From the NCBI GenBank assembly GCA_024734495.1, contig JALMQS010000411.1, forward strand, positions 2,097,405-2,161,404: 64,000 nt of DNA. Direction: 5' to 3'. Of the stretch, positions 43,151 through 54,439 are shown piece after piece. Each line of letters begins with the position of its first letter. The first letter of the stretch is position 1. The DNA is from Forficula auricularia. Its lineage: Eukaryota > Arthropoda > Insecta > Dermaptera > Forficulidae. Made by a program: the position numbers and the translations under genes. The notes under the pieces were generated by a model that was given only the letters and a program-made list of their open reading frames with translations, had not been told where the DNA came from and ran no database searches.

Positions 43151-44190
43151 ACTAGCTGCAAGGCCGCCTTTGGCGGCCCTCTTGCTAACCAGGGGGAGCG
43201 CCCCCTGGACCCCCCCCCGAACCCCGCGCACCTCCCGCCTTCCGCATCCGTGCACAACCACCACCCCCACCCCCACCACCACGCTCCCCAGCCCCAGCAC
43301 CACCCGCTACGCCTCTGGACCCTCACTTGAACCCCCCACTCCACCCTCCACCACCCCACCCCCACCATCCCCCGGACCCCACCACCGCGCCCTCCACCCC
43401 GCACCACCCCACTACGCCTCTAGACCCTCACCTGATCCCCCTCATTATGCCTCTGGGCCTTCACCTAAACCCTCCCTGCACCCCTCACCCCGTGCCCCCC
43501 TGCACCTTACCCCCGCACCCAGTTTTTTTCATTTCTAGCCTTCTAGTGACCCATAGATTCTATATGCAAAATTTGGTTAAGTTGGCTATTAAGGGTGTGA
43601 ATTTTCATTTTGCCCCCCCCCCCTTTGGGTCGTTAGTTTTTGCATTTCTAGCCTTCTAGTGACCCACAGATTATGTATATAAAAATTTGGTTGAGTTTGG
43701 TCCAAAAACAAGAATTTTCATATTTTGACCCTCCCCCCCCTTTTTTTTGGGTGATTTTTGGGAGAATTTTTTTAAACAAAATTTGTCAGAAATCACATCC
43801 CCTACAACTTTGTTCATCATAAAATTTGCCGTAGTGTTAATAGTTTTGGAGTTATTTGATAATTTTCATTCGTGAGCCCCCAAACCCCCTTTTGGGGTCA
43901 AAATATCAAAACGTTATATAGCTAAAAACGTAAGTTAGAAGACATCTGATGTAAATATGAAATTTCATAATAATCCCTTCAGCCGTGTTTACGTGAATCG
44001 TGAGCAACTTTTCGGAAACGACGGAAACAGACAGACATAAATGCAGACAGACAGACAGACAGCCTGCCAGGCAGACAGGAATTTTGTTGAAGGTATTTTC
44101 GTTCATAACTTTGCTTGAAACGTGTGCAACCAAAATTTGGCGTGATTCGGAGCAATGTACAGACAAAACCTTAATTTTATATATATAGAT
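43151..44190 (+). mobile_element. interspersed element with C-rich minisatellite (inverted partner at 48320)
   Basis: Starts ACTAGCTGCAAGGCCGCC and ends TTTTATATATATAGAT. It contains a C/CA-rich tract (43205-43530), AAATTTGGTTxAGTTGG phrases and a CAGA tetranucleotide run (44033-44068). The copy at 48320-49397 is inverted and colinear. The long Pro/Thr-rich frames over the C-rich tract are low-complexity artefacts. Class not determined; the AGAT-ended simple tail suggests a retroposon. Confidence 0.7.
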
Positions 44191-44240
44191 TTGATTTTCA
44201 GTTTTTGAATTTTAGTCATATATATACGTTAGCCTTTATA

Positions 44241-45049
44241 CAGTGAAACCTGGATTACTGAGATCTCAAGGTACCTATCATTTTTTCTCATTTAAAGAGG
44301 CTTTCCATTTGCCCAGTTTCTCAAACACCCATCAGGTTTAAAATAACAGTTTTCCCATTTACAGAGGACCCCACTAAGAGGAGTCGAAATGAACCTTTCC
44401 TTCAGCACTCTGAGAGAACAAATTTTCTCCTTGTTTTGATTTATTCTGTAGAGCAGGGCTTCTTAAACTTTTTTGATTGGCGACCCCATTTTGACTGAGA
44501 AATCATTGTTGCTCTATGTTTCGCTACACCAAAATTCAGTTTCGCGACCCCAAAAGCCCTGCTGAAGAGGGTAGACTTCGGTACATTAAACTCCTTACAC
44601 TTTCCACGATCATAAACAGACAAAAGCTTTAGTTTATCACGACTGTCAATGAATTAAACTTTGGACATTTTGAGCACTTTTATTGACTTGTTTATCATAC
44701 GAAACCTTAGAGAAATGTAAAAATAAATGCGTTCGCAAGAAATTTGAATAAATTTGTAAACAAAGGTTGAGAGACCTGTTCAGACCAACATTCAAAATGA
44801 CAAATTATTAATAATTGTCTTACTTATTTATACAGACTATTAAGCTAAATGGTACCAGTTATACTAGTATAGAGGTAAAAATCTCAAAAATCTCAAAAAC
44901 GAAATTTCAGATAAAGGGGTTTAATCGAGGGTTTAATTATTCCCAGTAATATGATATTTTGATGCAAAAGTCTCGGGAGCTCACTTTGAATATCAATAGT
45001 AGAAATTTTTCACTAACTTATTCAGGACACACTTAACCAGGTTTCATTG
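44241..45049. mobile_element. pogo-like MITE with TA duplication, containing a nested hAT MITE
   Basis: CAGTGAAACCTGG at the left and CCAGGTTTCATTG at the right, flanked by TA (44239-44240, 45050-45051). About 700 bp without the insertion. Non-coding. Confidence 0.8.
44454..44561. mobile_element. hAT MITE (108 bp)
   Basis: CAGGGCTTCTTAAACTTTTT at the left and AAAGCCCTG at the right, with target duplication CTGTAGAG / CTGAAGAG (7 of 8). Same family as 10933-11062. Confidence 0.85.
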
Positions 45050-45529
45050 TAGTAAGAGTGCAAGTTTTTTATCGAAAATTTCCGCTTTGTAGTTTTCAAA
45101 GCTCACAAAATTTCCCCGGAACAAAAAAAATTATTTATATTAGAGAATACTTTTTTACTAAGAGAAAATTACAATTATCATCTATTAGATCCGAGATTGA
45201 ATGGATTATTTTTAGTTCTATGTCAGAAGGGTTGTTTTACCTCTTGAACCTCCATCGAACCCGAGTGCTAAAATTAGCAATCCAGGCCAATTGGTACCCT
45301 GTAATACCCCTCTGACATATATGTAATGTATTTTATCGGCATCTTTAACTCTTATATTAATTTTTTAAACCACACATAACTCTTAAAATTTAACTTTTGA
45401 AAAATTGGGAATTATTGAGTAATATAATATTCTTCAACCAAACACAATAGAAATTGCAATCTAACTAAATTCTATCACGCTGTCTAGGCCGAATGTCGTT
45501 ATCCTAAATTGGAGTGGGTGCCATCTGCT

Positions 45530-45690
45530 CATACTCGCAAACGATCGCAAAAATAGGCCGATCGAAAAGTCATATTTATATTGTAGCATTTGTTTTTGTG
45601 ATCAATACATAGCTATAATTTAGTGTGTGGTTAAAATAAAAAAATAATTTTTAATTCGATCACAAGAACTTTTACCGTTTCATATCTAAG
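45530..45690. repeat. CGATCGCAAAAATA repeat (relative of 24762)
   Basis: CGATCGCAAAAATAGGCCGATCGA, then a TTTATATTGTAGCATTTG-type stretch, matches 24762 and 48145 in order. Confidence 0.5.
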
Positions 45691-45847
45691 TAATTAATAT
45701 TAAAAAGTACAAAGTAATTTTAAAAAGTAGAGGAGTAAAAATAAAGTGCATTCTCTAAAAAAACAGTATATAATAATTGACATATTTTCAATACACATTA
45801 TAGGTAAAATATAATAAATTTTTAACTGAGATTTAATGGAAAGCATG

Positions 45848-46093
45848 CCAGGAATAAATAAAAAGATTATTTTCAATTAAAGATAATTTATTGGAAGGTT
45901 TTCTCTTTACAACTTTTTTGAAACCGATGTATTTGAAGATCTTCCCTCCTTCATGGTTCAAAGGGTCATTGAAAGAAGCATATAATATTTTTCAGATCCT
46001 CCGAAACGTTGGTTTCAAAAGCTATAAAGAGAAAACCTTCCAATTAATTAATACCTACTCTTTTATTAGAAATAACTTTTTATTTATTCCTGG
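45848..46093. mobile_element. fold-back element with eroded hammerhead motif
   Basis: The arms contain CAGGAATAAATAAAAAG and GGAAGGTTTTCTCTTTA at the left (45848-45911) and their inverses at the right (46021-46093). Just inside the right arm, CCTCCGAAACGTTGGTTTCA (45998-46017) preserves GAAACGT and the 3' strand of stem I, but the CUGANGA box is lost. The mirrored half on the minus strand is also eroded. The layout resembles 33291-33605. Confidence 0.55.
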
Positions 46094-46229
46094 ACTGACT
46101 TTCATTAAGTCTTCAGTTAAAAATCTATCAGCCCATCTCCGAAGAAAAATTATAATATAATAAATTTAATAAACTTTTAAGGACATCATAGATATTAGAG
46201 AAATATTTTTACATTGCATATCAGAGAGG

Positions 46230-46322
46230 TTCGTCCCCTTAGGAATCGAACATAAACGCTAACTAAGCTTGCCGGGCCAGTAGCCAAACCCTTAAGACAA
46301 ATCTCTCTCTGACATGCAACAT
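46230..46322 (-). mobile_element. possible tRNA-derived SINE
   Basis: The minus strand has B-box-like ATGTTCGATTCC (46244-46233) and an upstream GTTTGGCTACTGGC that could be an A box. No tail or target duplication. Weak. Confidence 0.3.
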
Positions 46323-46329
46323 ATATAAG

Positions 46330-48144
46330 TAAAAAAGACACTCATAAAGATACTTAAATCTTTGCTTTCACTATAATAAATTTAATTTAAAAAAAAGTTC
46401 AAGCATTTTGTAAAGAAAACATATCCCTTGTTGAGAACACATTTTTAAATACTAATTTCAAGTACCTATAATTAAGTTCCTTCCAAAAATACTCATTTTA
46501 TGGTCTTCAGATCCCAAGAAACAATCAATCTCTTTGTCTGTCTGCTTCTGGAAGCAATAATTCAGAGAAACAAAGTTTAAAACGTTAATTAGTTATCGGC
46601 TCAATATATGTATGGTTCGGTTTCTGTTTAAAAATCAATCAAACGGAAGTACCCCTTTACTTACTATGTTTTTAGGATTTTAGTCATTTCTAAAAAACGG
46701 TCTTGACGAATTTTTAAAATTTTCAATATTTATAAAGTATCATAATCTGAACATATTATGTTTTTTATTGTTGGGTATTATTTTATAAAAATAAAATGTT
46801 CGGAACTAGTTCATAACGCCAGGAATTATATTTTTGTATTTCTGAAAATTCACTCTAACGATTTTACTTTAATTTTCAGTATTTATTTTGTAATCGGTTT
46901 ATTTGTTGTCTTTTTTTTTAATCATCAGTGTTCTTTTTGTCTGTTACCAGGCTATCACAATTACTACAAAAAATAAATTTCGGGGATATTAATTTTAAAA
47001 TTTAATTTACCTAGTTATTGGCTTAAGATTTCATAACAAGGTTTTTGTTCAATTTAACCAACTGCAATTTTACCTTTATTTTTTTGACGCGAGATATTAT
47101 AACACGGTTTTTGTTCATTTTAAACAACAGGAAGATTACCTTTAATTCTAGTTTATTTTTGAATTTTTTTGAAAAATGGCTGATGATTTTTTTGTTTTTA
47201 ATTTAATTTATTATAAACATATATGTCTATTAGATAATTTATATAATTTTGATTGAAAAGATTTAGAAGGCTAAACATCGAATTTTTTCTCCTATAAAAT
47301 CAAAATTCAAGTAAATAAATTAACTTTTAATTTAATCAACTTTTAATTTTTTTATTTTGATCTTGATTTACTATAATGCAGGGTAAGTAAAAGAACGAGT
47401 TGAGCACTAAATATGCCAGAATATTTTTTTACTTCACCCACCCACACTTTTCCATATTAATTAATTAATCCATTAATAAAAGATGAAATTCCATCTTTCA
47501 TGTTCTTTTTTTTAAAGGGGAGATAAAAAATGAAAAGGATGAAATAATGAATTATTTCACATCATTACGCAATTACGCTTTTAACCATTATATTTATATC
47601 TAATTGATAAATTTTCTAAAAGGGCTAATATAAAGCATTTTTCTCTCGTGCTTATATTGGACATTCACATCATACCCGTCTTGATGTTTATTCATTTAGA
47701 AATAATCCCAACTGAGAATTATCCTCTTGAATTGAGAAAGAACAAATTTTTGATCTTTTTTTTGAATTTTATTTAATTAAAATATAAATATTTAACAAAA
47801 AAGTATGCAAAAAAGGTCAAAAATTATCTTTAGAAAAATAATTAAAATCTAAATTAATATTCTTATGCTTACATTAAAAGTTTTAATTTAATTTAGTAAT
47901 TTAACAACAGAGTTAATTGGGATTGTTTTCAAAAACTCAAAGATTGAAAATTGTATAAATACCTCAAACAATTATCTCAAAAAGGTCGTTAACTCATACT
48001 TGATATTTAATGTTAGAAATGATGTTTTTATAATAGATATATAACAAGAAAAGATTAAAGTTCTATTTTAAATACATGGCAATTAATTATAGGAAAAAAT
48101 TCAATAAAATAACAAATAATACAATATTACTATAACGTTTCAAT
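46330..48144. other. AT-rich intronic sequence, nothing recognised
   Basis: Inside the long intron. No supported exon, RNA gene or TIR pair. Confidence 0.35.
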
Positions 48145-48290
48145 CACAGAATAAGTCGATCGAATCGTCGTATTTATGTTGTTTTATTTGTTAGGTTTCA
48201 TAAATAGTTATTTATTATCAATTGTATGGGATTTAAATAAAAATTTAATATTCAAAAATAATGATCACAAAAATATAAGCTTTAACAGCT
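48145..48290. repeat. CGATCGCAGAATAAGTCGATCGA-type repeat (third copy)
   Basis: CACAGAATAAGTCGATCGAA then ATAAGCTTTAAC at the far end, colinear with 24762. Confidence 0.55.
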
Positions 48291-48319
48291 GCATATATAT
48301 ATATTATAACAAGTGGATC

Positions 48320-49397
48320 AATCTATATATATAAAATTAAGGTTTTGTCTGTACATTGCTCCAAATCACGCCAAATTTTGTTTGCACACGTTTCAAGCAA
48401 AGTTATGAACGAAAACACCCTCAACAAAATTCCTGTCTGTCTGTATGTCTGTATGTATGTCTGTCTGTTTCAGTGGTTTCCGAAAAGTTGCTCACGATTC
48501 ACGTAAAAACGGCTGAAGGGATTATTATGAAATTTCATATTTACATCAGATGTCTTCTAACTTACGTTTTTAGCTATATAATGTTTTGATATTTTGAACC
48601 CAGAAGGGGGGGGGGGCGCACGAATCAAAATTATCAAATAACTCCTAAACTATTATTAACCCTACAGAAAATTTTATGATGAACAAAGTTGTAGGGGATG
48701 TGATTTCTGAAAACTTTTGTTTAAAAAAATTTCCCCAAAAAACCTCCCAAAAAGGGAGGGAGGGTGAAAAAATGTAAATTCTTGCCCTTGGAACAAACTC
48801 AACCAAATTTTGTATACATAATCTCTGGGCCTCTAGAGAGCTAGAAATGCAAAAATTAACCACCCAAAATGGGGGGGGGTCAAAAAATGAAAATTCTTTC
48901 TCTTGGGCCAAACTCAACCAAATTTTCTATACATAATCTGTGGGTCACTAGAAGGCTAGAAATGCAAAAACTGGGTGAGGAGGGTGGGTGCGGTGATGGA
49001 ATGGGGGTGGGGTGAGGAGTGAGGCGGAGTAGGGTGGGGGTGCAGGGGTGGTGCGGGGTGGAGTCCAGGGGGCATAGCGGGGGTGAGGTCCAGGGAGCTA
49101 GGCGGGGTGTGGTGCGCAGGGTTGGAGGGCGCGGGGTGGGGTCCGGGGTGGATGGGGTGCGGGTGGTGGTGTGGAGGCGGGGGTTGGGAACGGGTGCATG
49201 GTGCGGGGGTGGGTGGTACTGGAGGGGTTTTGGGGCGGGGGCTGGTCATGGTGCGGGGGGTTGGGGGTTCTGGGTGGGTTTCGGGGGGTGTGGTGGGTGG
49301 GAGTGGGAGGTGAAGGTGGGGTTCGGTGGCTGGGTGTCCAGGGGGCGTGCCCATTGCTAGCAGAAGAAGGCCGCCGAAGCCGGGCCTTGCAGCTAGT
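48320..49397 (-). mobile_element. inverted partner of the 43151 element, G-rich on + strand
   Basis: Colinear with 43151-44190 in reverse: ATCTATATATATAAAATTAA start, TGTCTGTCTG run, AAATTTTGTATACATAATC phrases, a G-rich minisatellite (48965-49340) and GGGCCTTGCAGCTAGT end. The G-rich part has dozens of GGG/GGGG runs. Confidence 0.7.
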
Positions 49398-49562
49398 AAA
49401 AAATAAAATTGCTAAACTATAAAATTTAAAACCTAAACATTTACAATAAAAAATTTAGGGAACGCGGTGTTGGTTTATACGATGAAACATTGTTAAAATT
49501 AAATTAGGTTGGAGTTGGTGGTGTTTCACAAGGAGAAAAATTAAAATACAAAGATTTTTTTA

Positions 49563-49607
49563 GTTTACTCTATATATTTCGAGCTCTTAACTCATCGTCA
49601 GGAGAAC
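49563..49607 (-). ncRNA. candidate hammerhead ribozyme at 3' end of Penelope copy B
   Basis: Minus strand: stem I CTC (49604-49602) with GAG (49570-49568), CTGACGA (49601-49595), extra T, stem II GAG/CTC, GAAA (49580-49577), palindromic stem III ATATAT and A as cleavage nucleotide. The variable N7 is C, which the consensus allows. Stem I is short. Confidence 0.42.
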
Positions 49608-49951
49608 ATTGACTAAAGATAACATGATATTTTGAACAGAATTTATTTTAATTTTAATATGATGGACAGTTATTTATGACATAGTGTAAATATGAAAGAA
49701 TTATCAGAAGGATGGATGGAATGGCTTTAGAAAGCCGACTGACCAGATGTAGGGACAAAGGGCTGGGACAAAGAAAAGATATTTATATTTGAAAGTTGCC
49801 GAAAATTATGTATGTGTAATAAAGAAAGGCAATAAACTATAGAATGCAATGAGGGTGCATAGCGAAAATTCAATCTCTCATTTTCTATTTAAAAAAATAA
49901 ATAAAATTAAAAATAAACCCACCACACACCCTCATCGCACTCCAATTCAAA

Positions 49952-51157
49952 TTAAATATCATTGATTAAGATGTCAATTATTGGTGAAGTTTTGATGTCT
50001 GTTTGATTGTTCAAGATGTTTTGATTAAGGTGTATGGCCTTTTTAATTTCAGCTGACTCCAATAAATCCAATTTCCTACTTTTTGGAATAAAATGTAAAG
50101 GGAGGGGGTTGGTCGATGAAGGTGAATGGTTGTGGTCAAACAAATGATCTGCAAAAGCCGAGGTATAACTAAGAGGGGGGCATTTGGGTTCAAACTATTC
50201 ACCTGTAGATTGCGAAGAGATCTCATATGTTCAACGTGGCGTTGATTGAAAGATCTGCCCGTTTGCCCGATGTAAAATGATTGACAGTCATTACATTGCA
50301 ATTTATATACACCGCTCATTGTTGTTGGTTTTATTATATCGATTTTATTGTTAACCAATATGGATGAAAGGTTGTTTCTGTTATAGAATGCGGGGGTGAT
50401 ATTAAGTTTGCGAAACATATTAGCTATAGGGTAGCTGAGTGGAGAATGGAAATAAAGTTTTTTAAAGTTTTTTTCTTTTGTTGGGATGATGGAATATAAA
50501 AGGGGGGCTGTTATTTTATAAATTACCTTTTTCTGAATATTGTCGATCAAGTGTCGGGGGTAATTGTTATTATCGCTTATTTTGTGGATGATAGCTAATT
50601 CATGGTTATAGTGTTCTAAGGTTAAAGGAATGTTTTCTAATCTATTGAACATTGAGTAGAAAACAGATAATTTAGTGTTGAGGGGGTGGTTAGAATCATA
50701 GGGAATTATAGTGTCTGTGAAAGTAGGTTTTCGGTAGATTTGATATTCAAAGTGGTTGTTGATTATGGAAATCCGAAGATCTAAGAAAGGAATTGACTTA
50801 TTGCCTATTTCTGTTGTAAATTGAATTTTGGGGTTGATTGAATTTAGTTTTTCATTAAATGCATTTAATTGTCTCACAGATCCGGACCAAACTACTAAAA
50901 TATCGTCTACATATCGTTTCCAAAACTTGATACGTTCAAAAAACTTATTTTCACGATTTAAAATAGTATCTTCAAAGTGGGACATATATATTTCAGCTAG
51001 TAGGGGACTAAGAGGACTACCCATAGGGAGTCCATTATTTTGCCTGTAAATGGTGTTGTTAAATAAAAAGTAATTTTGGTCTAAACAAGGGTCAATCAAT
51101 TTCAAGATATCGGATCTCTTTTTGGAGTCTGGTATGTTTGAGTTTAAAAAGTTAACA
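49952..51157 (-). pseudogene. Penelope-like RT/GIY-YIG protein, truncated and frameshifted
   Basis: The minus frame from about 51157 reads NVNFLNSNIPDSKKR, then the RT motif GLPMGSPLSPLLAEIYMSHF, the YVDD box in RRYVDD-type context (KRYVDDILVVWSG), YRKPTFTDT and the GIY-YIG core GVYKLQCNDCQSFYIGQTGR with RHVEH. A length change in a C/G homopolymer near 50176-50182 shifts the frame after LNPNAP. The remaining C-terminus (FDHNHSPSSTNPLPLHF, SRKLDLLESAEIKKA) continues in the next frame to a stop at 49952. The N-terminus is missing. It is roughly half identical to copy A by eye, so a different lineage. Confidence 0.9.
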
Positions 51158-51929
51158 TTAATATTTCAGAAATCAAACAAAATCATCTAAAGTACAAAAT
51201 AGTATTCGTGTTAAATATAGGCATTATCCAACTGGTTTGGGCCTGAATTTTTAAAAATGCTGCTTTATTTACAGTGTAATATGCACACCAATGTTTAAAA
51301 CGCCACTATTTTGATAAGATATCCATTCTTCATAAGTATCCTACCAAGTCAATAAAATGTCGCTTATACCACAAATTCGAAACTAGTTTGCTCAGAGTAT
51401 TAATGTCACAGTCTAATATCTAGATAAGCCATCAATAATCAAAATAACGAAATCGTAATATTATTATATTATATTATATTATTATTTATATTCATTTGTA
51501 CGCAGAGTTTTAAATTTTAATCAAAACACCAGTAAAAACTTCAAATACATAGTTCAAGGTTTGTGTGAGTATATATTTGAATTTAAAAATATTAGAAGTA
51601 ATCACTAGTTTAAATGAAAAATTTACAGGTGCTTAGGAAGCCTTTTTTAAAAAATTCGCGAAACATCTTGGGATCCTCCGTACACAATTGCCGAACAATA
51701 AATGCCCCATATGATTGAAAGTATCGCTCCTTTTTGTTATGAGGTTTGTAAGACCTCAAGGAAGCTGTTAGTTACTTTATAAAAAAAATAGAATGTTTCG
51801 ATAGGGGCTGCTGGTTCGATTATCTAGTTAATTAATATTATACATATATGATATCCTGTAAAAGAGCAAATGGAGGGGAGACAAGGTAATTCTCTGCAAA
51901 AGCGTATGAAATAAAAGATAAAACAATTT

Positions 51930-52690
51930 AACTTTGATATAAAATTTATTCAGTAATTAATAAAGGGAAGGTTATGATAGAAGAGGAGTTAGGTGGATTG
52001 ATTAAGAGTGTTTGAGGAAGGTACAGGCCATTTGAAGACCGGTTCCCGTTCCGCGTTCCTTACGTAAAAATTGAATACGCCGTGTGTGGGCTGGGGGCGC
52101 TGCTCAAGATGGAGCGCAAAATGCCCTTTCTGTATTTGTTCAGAAAGAGAAGGGTTGCCGCTTGGTTGGGCAAGGGAATATATATGTTGTTGTTTGCCAA
52201 GCGAATCGGGCAAACAAAACATACATTTGGCTATGCGTGGCTTAGTTAGGTTATTAATGAACCTTCCAGTGGTATTGCCGCAAGTATTTTTGGGCAAGGG
52301 ATTGTATCTGTTTTTTGTGCTTTGTCAATCGAGAGGACGGCAAAACATATACAATGAGCTAACCTTCAGTGGAATAAAGAGAGAAAATAATTAAAGATAT
52401 GAACACGTATAGGATATGAATTTTAGCTATCAGAAAGAACATGCTTACCTTCAGACTCGTACAAGCCTAGCGAATAGCACACAGAGTAAATCTAAGTGAT
52501 ATTTACCCTTTGGTGGTTAATAGTATAAGAATGAATGAGCGCGTTAACCAGTGCTTCGAGAGCAAAAAGGTTGGTGGGGAGGGTAGTTGCAGATGCCCAA
52601 TATAGAGGTCTGAGTGCTTTAATATAGTGACTGTTTTGATCATGTGAAAAATTGTGGCAATTTTGAACACCCCAAATCATATAATATATT
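51930..52690 (-). other. possible small spliced minus-strand locus
   Basis: This is a GC-richer island inside the long intron. On the minus strand, a donor CTGAAG/GTAAGC lies at about 52452, an acceptor after a CTCTCTTTATTCCACTGAAG tract at about 52367 (intron about 85 nt), and an AATAAA at about 51944. The downstream part has an open frame (52297-51989; LTKPRIAKCMFCLPDSLGKQ...). The upstream part reads MIWGVQNCHNFSHDQNSHYI. Neither is recognised. It could be a lncRNA, a small gene or an old retroposon. Confidence 0.3.
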
Positions 52691-53180
52691 CACCATACTT
52701 TATTTTATTGTGTTCTAACTGAATATCAACGAGTTCCTGTCCTCAAACGACTCCAAGTTTAATAACCACAATAATTGTTTAAAAAATTCACTAAATATAT
52801 TGAATACGTATTTTTCTGGTTTGAACAATAAAGAAGTTATAGCCGAAACCAGAATCAAAAGGACCACGTCGGAGTTCGGTTTAAACTCTTATTCTATCAT
52901 TTAGAAATGTAGACAACAAAGCCATTTAAAATGATGAATTTTTACTCAACATACAAATAACTAAACTAAACTAAAAAAGATTTGTCATTAACATGAAAAA
53001 CATCATTTTGATTTATGGTTTAAATGGGGTTTGGGCAAAAGTCTATTTTGAATTTTAATTAGTAAATACTATTTTTATTCAGTTCATTTGAAATTGCCTT
53101 GTGTGCTTTTTCAAATGGTAGAAAAGTGTTAAATTGAACTAAGTAGGTTATAATGAAAGGCAGTCCATAAATTATTTATT

Positions 53181-54290
53181 ACTAGCTTCAAGGCCCGCCA
53201 TATTTTTTGTAAAAAATGGTTTTAAAAAATCATTGATGCAGGTATAGATAAAAAATGAATTTTTAAAATAGTTTTCTAAATTTATTATCATGAGTAGAGA
53301 AAAGGAAAAAGTTTTCATTTTGTAAAACTATTTTGCTTTAGGTTGAGGTAGATTGATTTAAGATTGGTTGTTTGTCGGAGGAAGCTTTTGAGAACTGTGT
53401 ATGTGATGGATGGGGGTATTTGTCTCAAATCAAGAGAGTTCAAATTTTATCATATTTTTAAAGAAATTCCAAAAGCTAATTAATTCCTTTCAGTTAGTTT
53501 AGTTAGTATAGTTTCAATAATCCTTTATAATAACTTTGAAATAAATAAATAATATTGAAATGAATGAATGAGCTCGAATACAAAAGCCAAAGGGCTTAGT
53601 TCTTTTGAAATGGCTAAGGGTCTTAAATACAATAGAAAAAAGATGAGGTCAGATTCCCAAGAGTATTTTTAAGAAAAATGATTTTTAAATAATATATTTT
53701 ATTTTAAATTAAATATTTTTCATCTATATATATAATCAAAAGCTTGGCTGAAACTTTTTTATTTTTTTCTACCCTATTAAAGACGGTTTTCAGAATTTTT
53801 TTCAAATTTTTTCACCCAACCCAAAGAAGTTAGGAATTTTTTGAAAAAATAGCTTTTTTTAAATAACCATAACTTTTTCAAATATTTAGTTATCATGACG
53901 TTTTTTTTAATTTTTGTTTTTAAATGTACTTTAAAAAAATGGATAGTTTTTTAAATCTTTGTTGCAGTATTAAATTCTTCTTCAACGATAATGTGGTTAG
54001 AACTATTGAGAATGAATGACACTCAAAAATCTTACAAACAGGGGCGCCAACACTTGTTTTTTTTGCTAGTATAGTTCTTTTATTGTTTGGCAAGCTATGT
54101 TGGCTATACAGATTTTGTTTTAGTTTTTCGTGAATTTTCAAATTTTCCGGGCAACTTTTCCGATTTTTTTTTACGTATTAACCTGAAATGGACTATTACG
54201 AACATTTAAAAAAAAAATAGCCAAATCTGTCCAGGCATTTGAGAGATCTGCGCTTACAAAGAAAAAGAAATTCATTTTTATTATATAGAT
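53181..54290 (+). mobile_element. ACTAGCTTCAAGGCCCGCC element, probably composite
   Basis: The start matches the 43151 element (ACTAGCTxCAAGGCC) and the end is TTATATAGAT. An internal ATCTATATATATAATCAAAA near 53724 looks like a second boundary, so two copies may be fused. The C-rich tract is absent. Non-coding. Confidence 0.45.
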
Positions 54291-54291
54291 T

Positions 54292-54347
54292 TATTCAATT
54301 TTCGACGTTTCGGAGACTTTTTCTCTCCTTCTTCAGGGTATTGAATA
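54292..54347 (-). ncRNA. candidate hammerhead ribozyme
   Basis: Minus strand: stem I distal helix TATTCAAT (54347-54340) with ATTGAATA (54299-54292), 8 bp, plus a closing C-G. CTGAAGA (54336-54330), extra A, stem II GGAGA/TCTCC (54328-54324, 54316-54312), GAAA (54311-54308), stem III ACGT and cleavage C (54304). Stems I and II differ in sequence from the 33452 copy but pair equally well. It directly abuts the end of the 53181 element. Confidence 0.57.
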
Positions 54348-54439
54348 GTTATTGATGGGGGAGTATAACTCGGTTCCCATTTGTCTCTCCTTTCAGTGAT
54401 AGCAACAATATTACAATATATTAATATACTATAAATATT

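Larger units (their letters stand above)
49500..51157 (-). mobile_element. Penelope-like retroelement copy B, 5' truncated
   Basis: Same organisation as copy A: RT/GIY-YIG coding region, AT-rich 3' part, hammerhead-like motif (49563-49607) and TTGTGAAAC near the end (49525). Homology starts abruptly at about 51157 within the RT domain. Confidence 0.85.

Noticed and set aside
43113..43538. Long Pro/Thr-rich reading frames on both strands
   Set aside because: They lie over a C-rich minisatellite that is part of an interspersed element with an inverted copy at 48.3-49.4 kb; low complexity, open in several frames.
48956..49422. Gly/Trp/Val-rich and Pro/His-rich frames
   Set aside because: Same minisatellite in inverse; open in many frames because of base composition, not coding.
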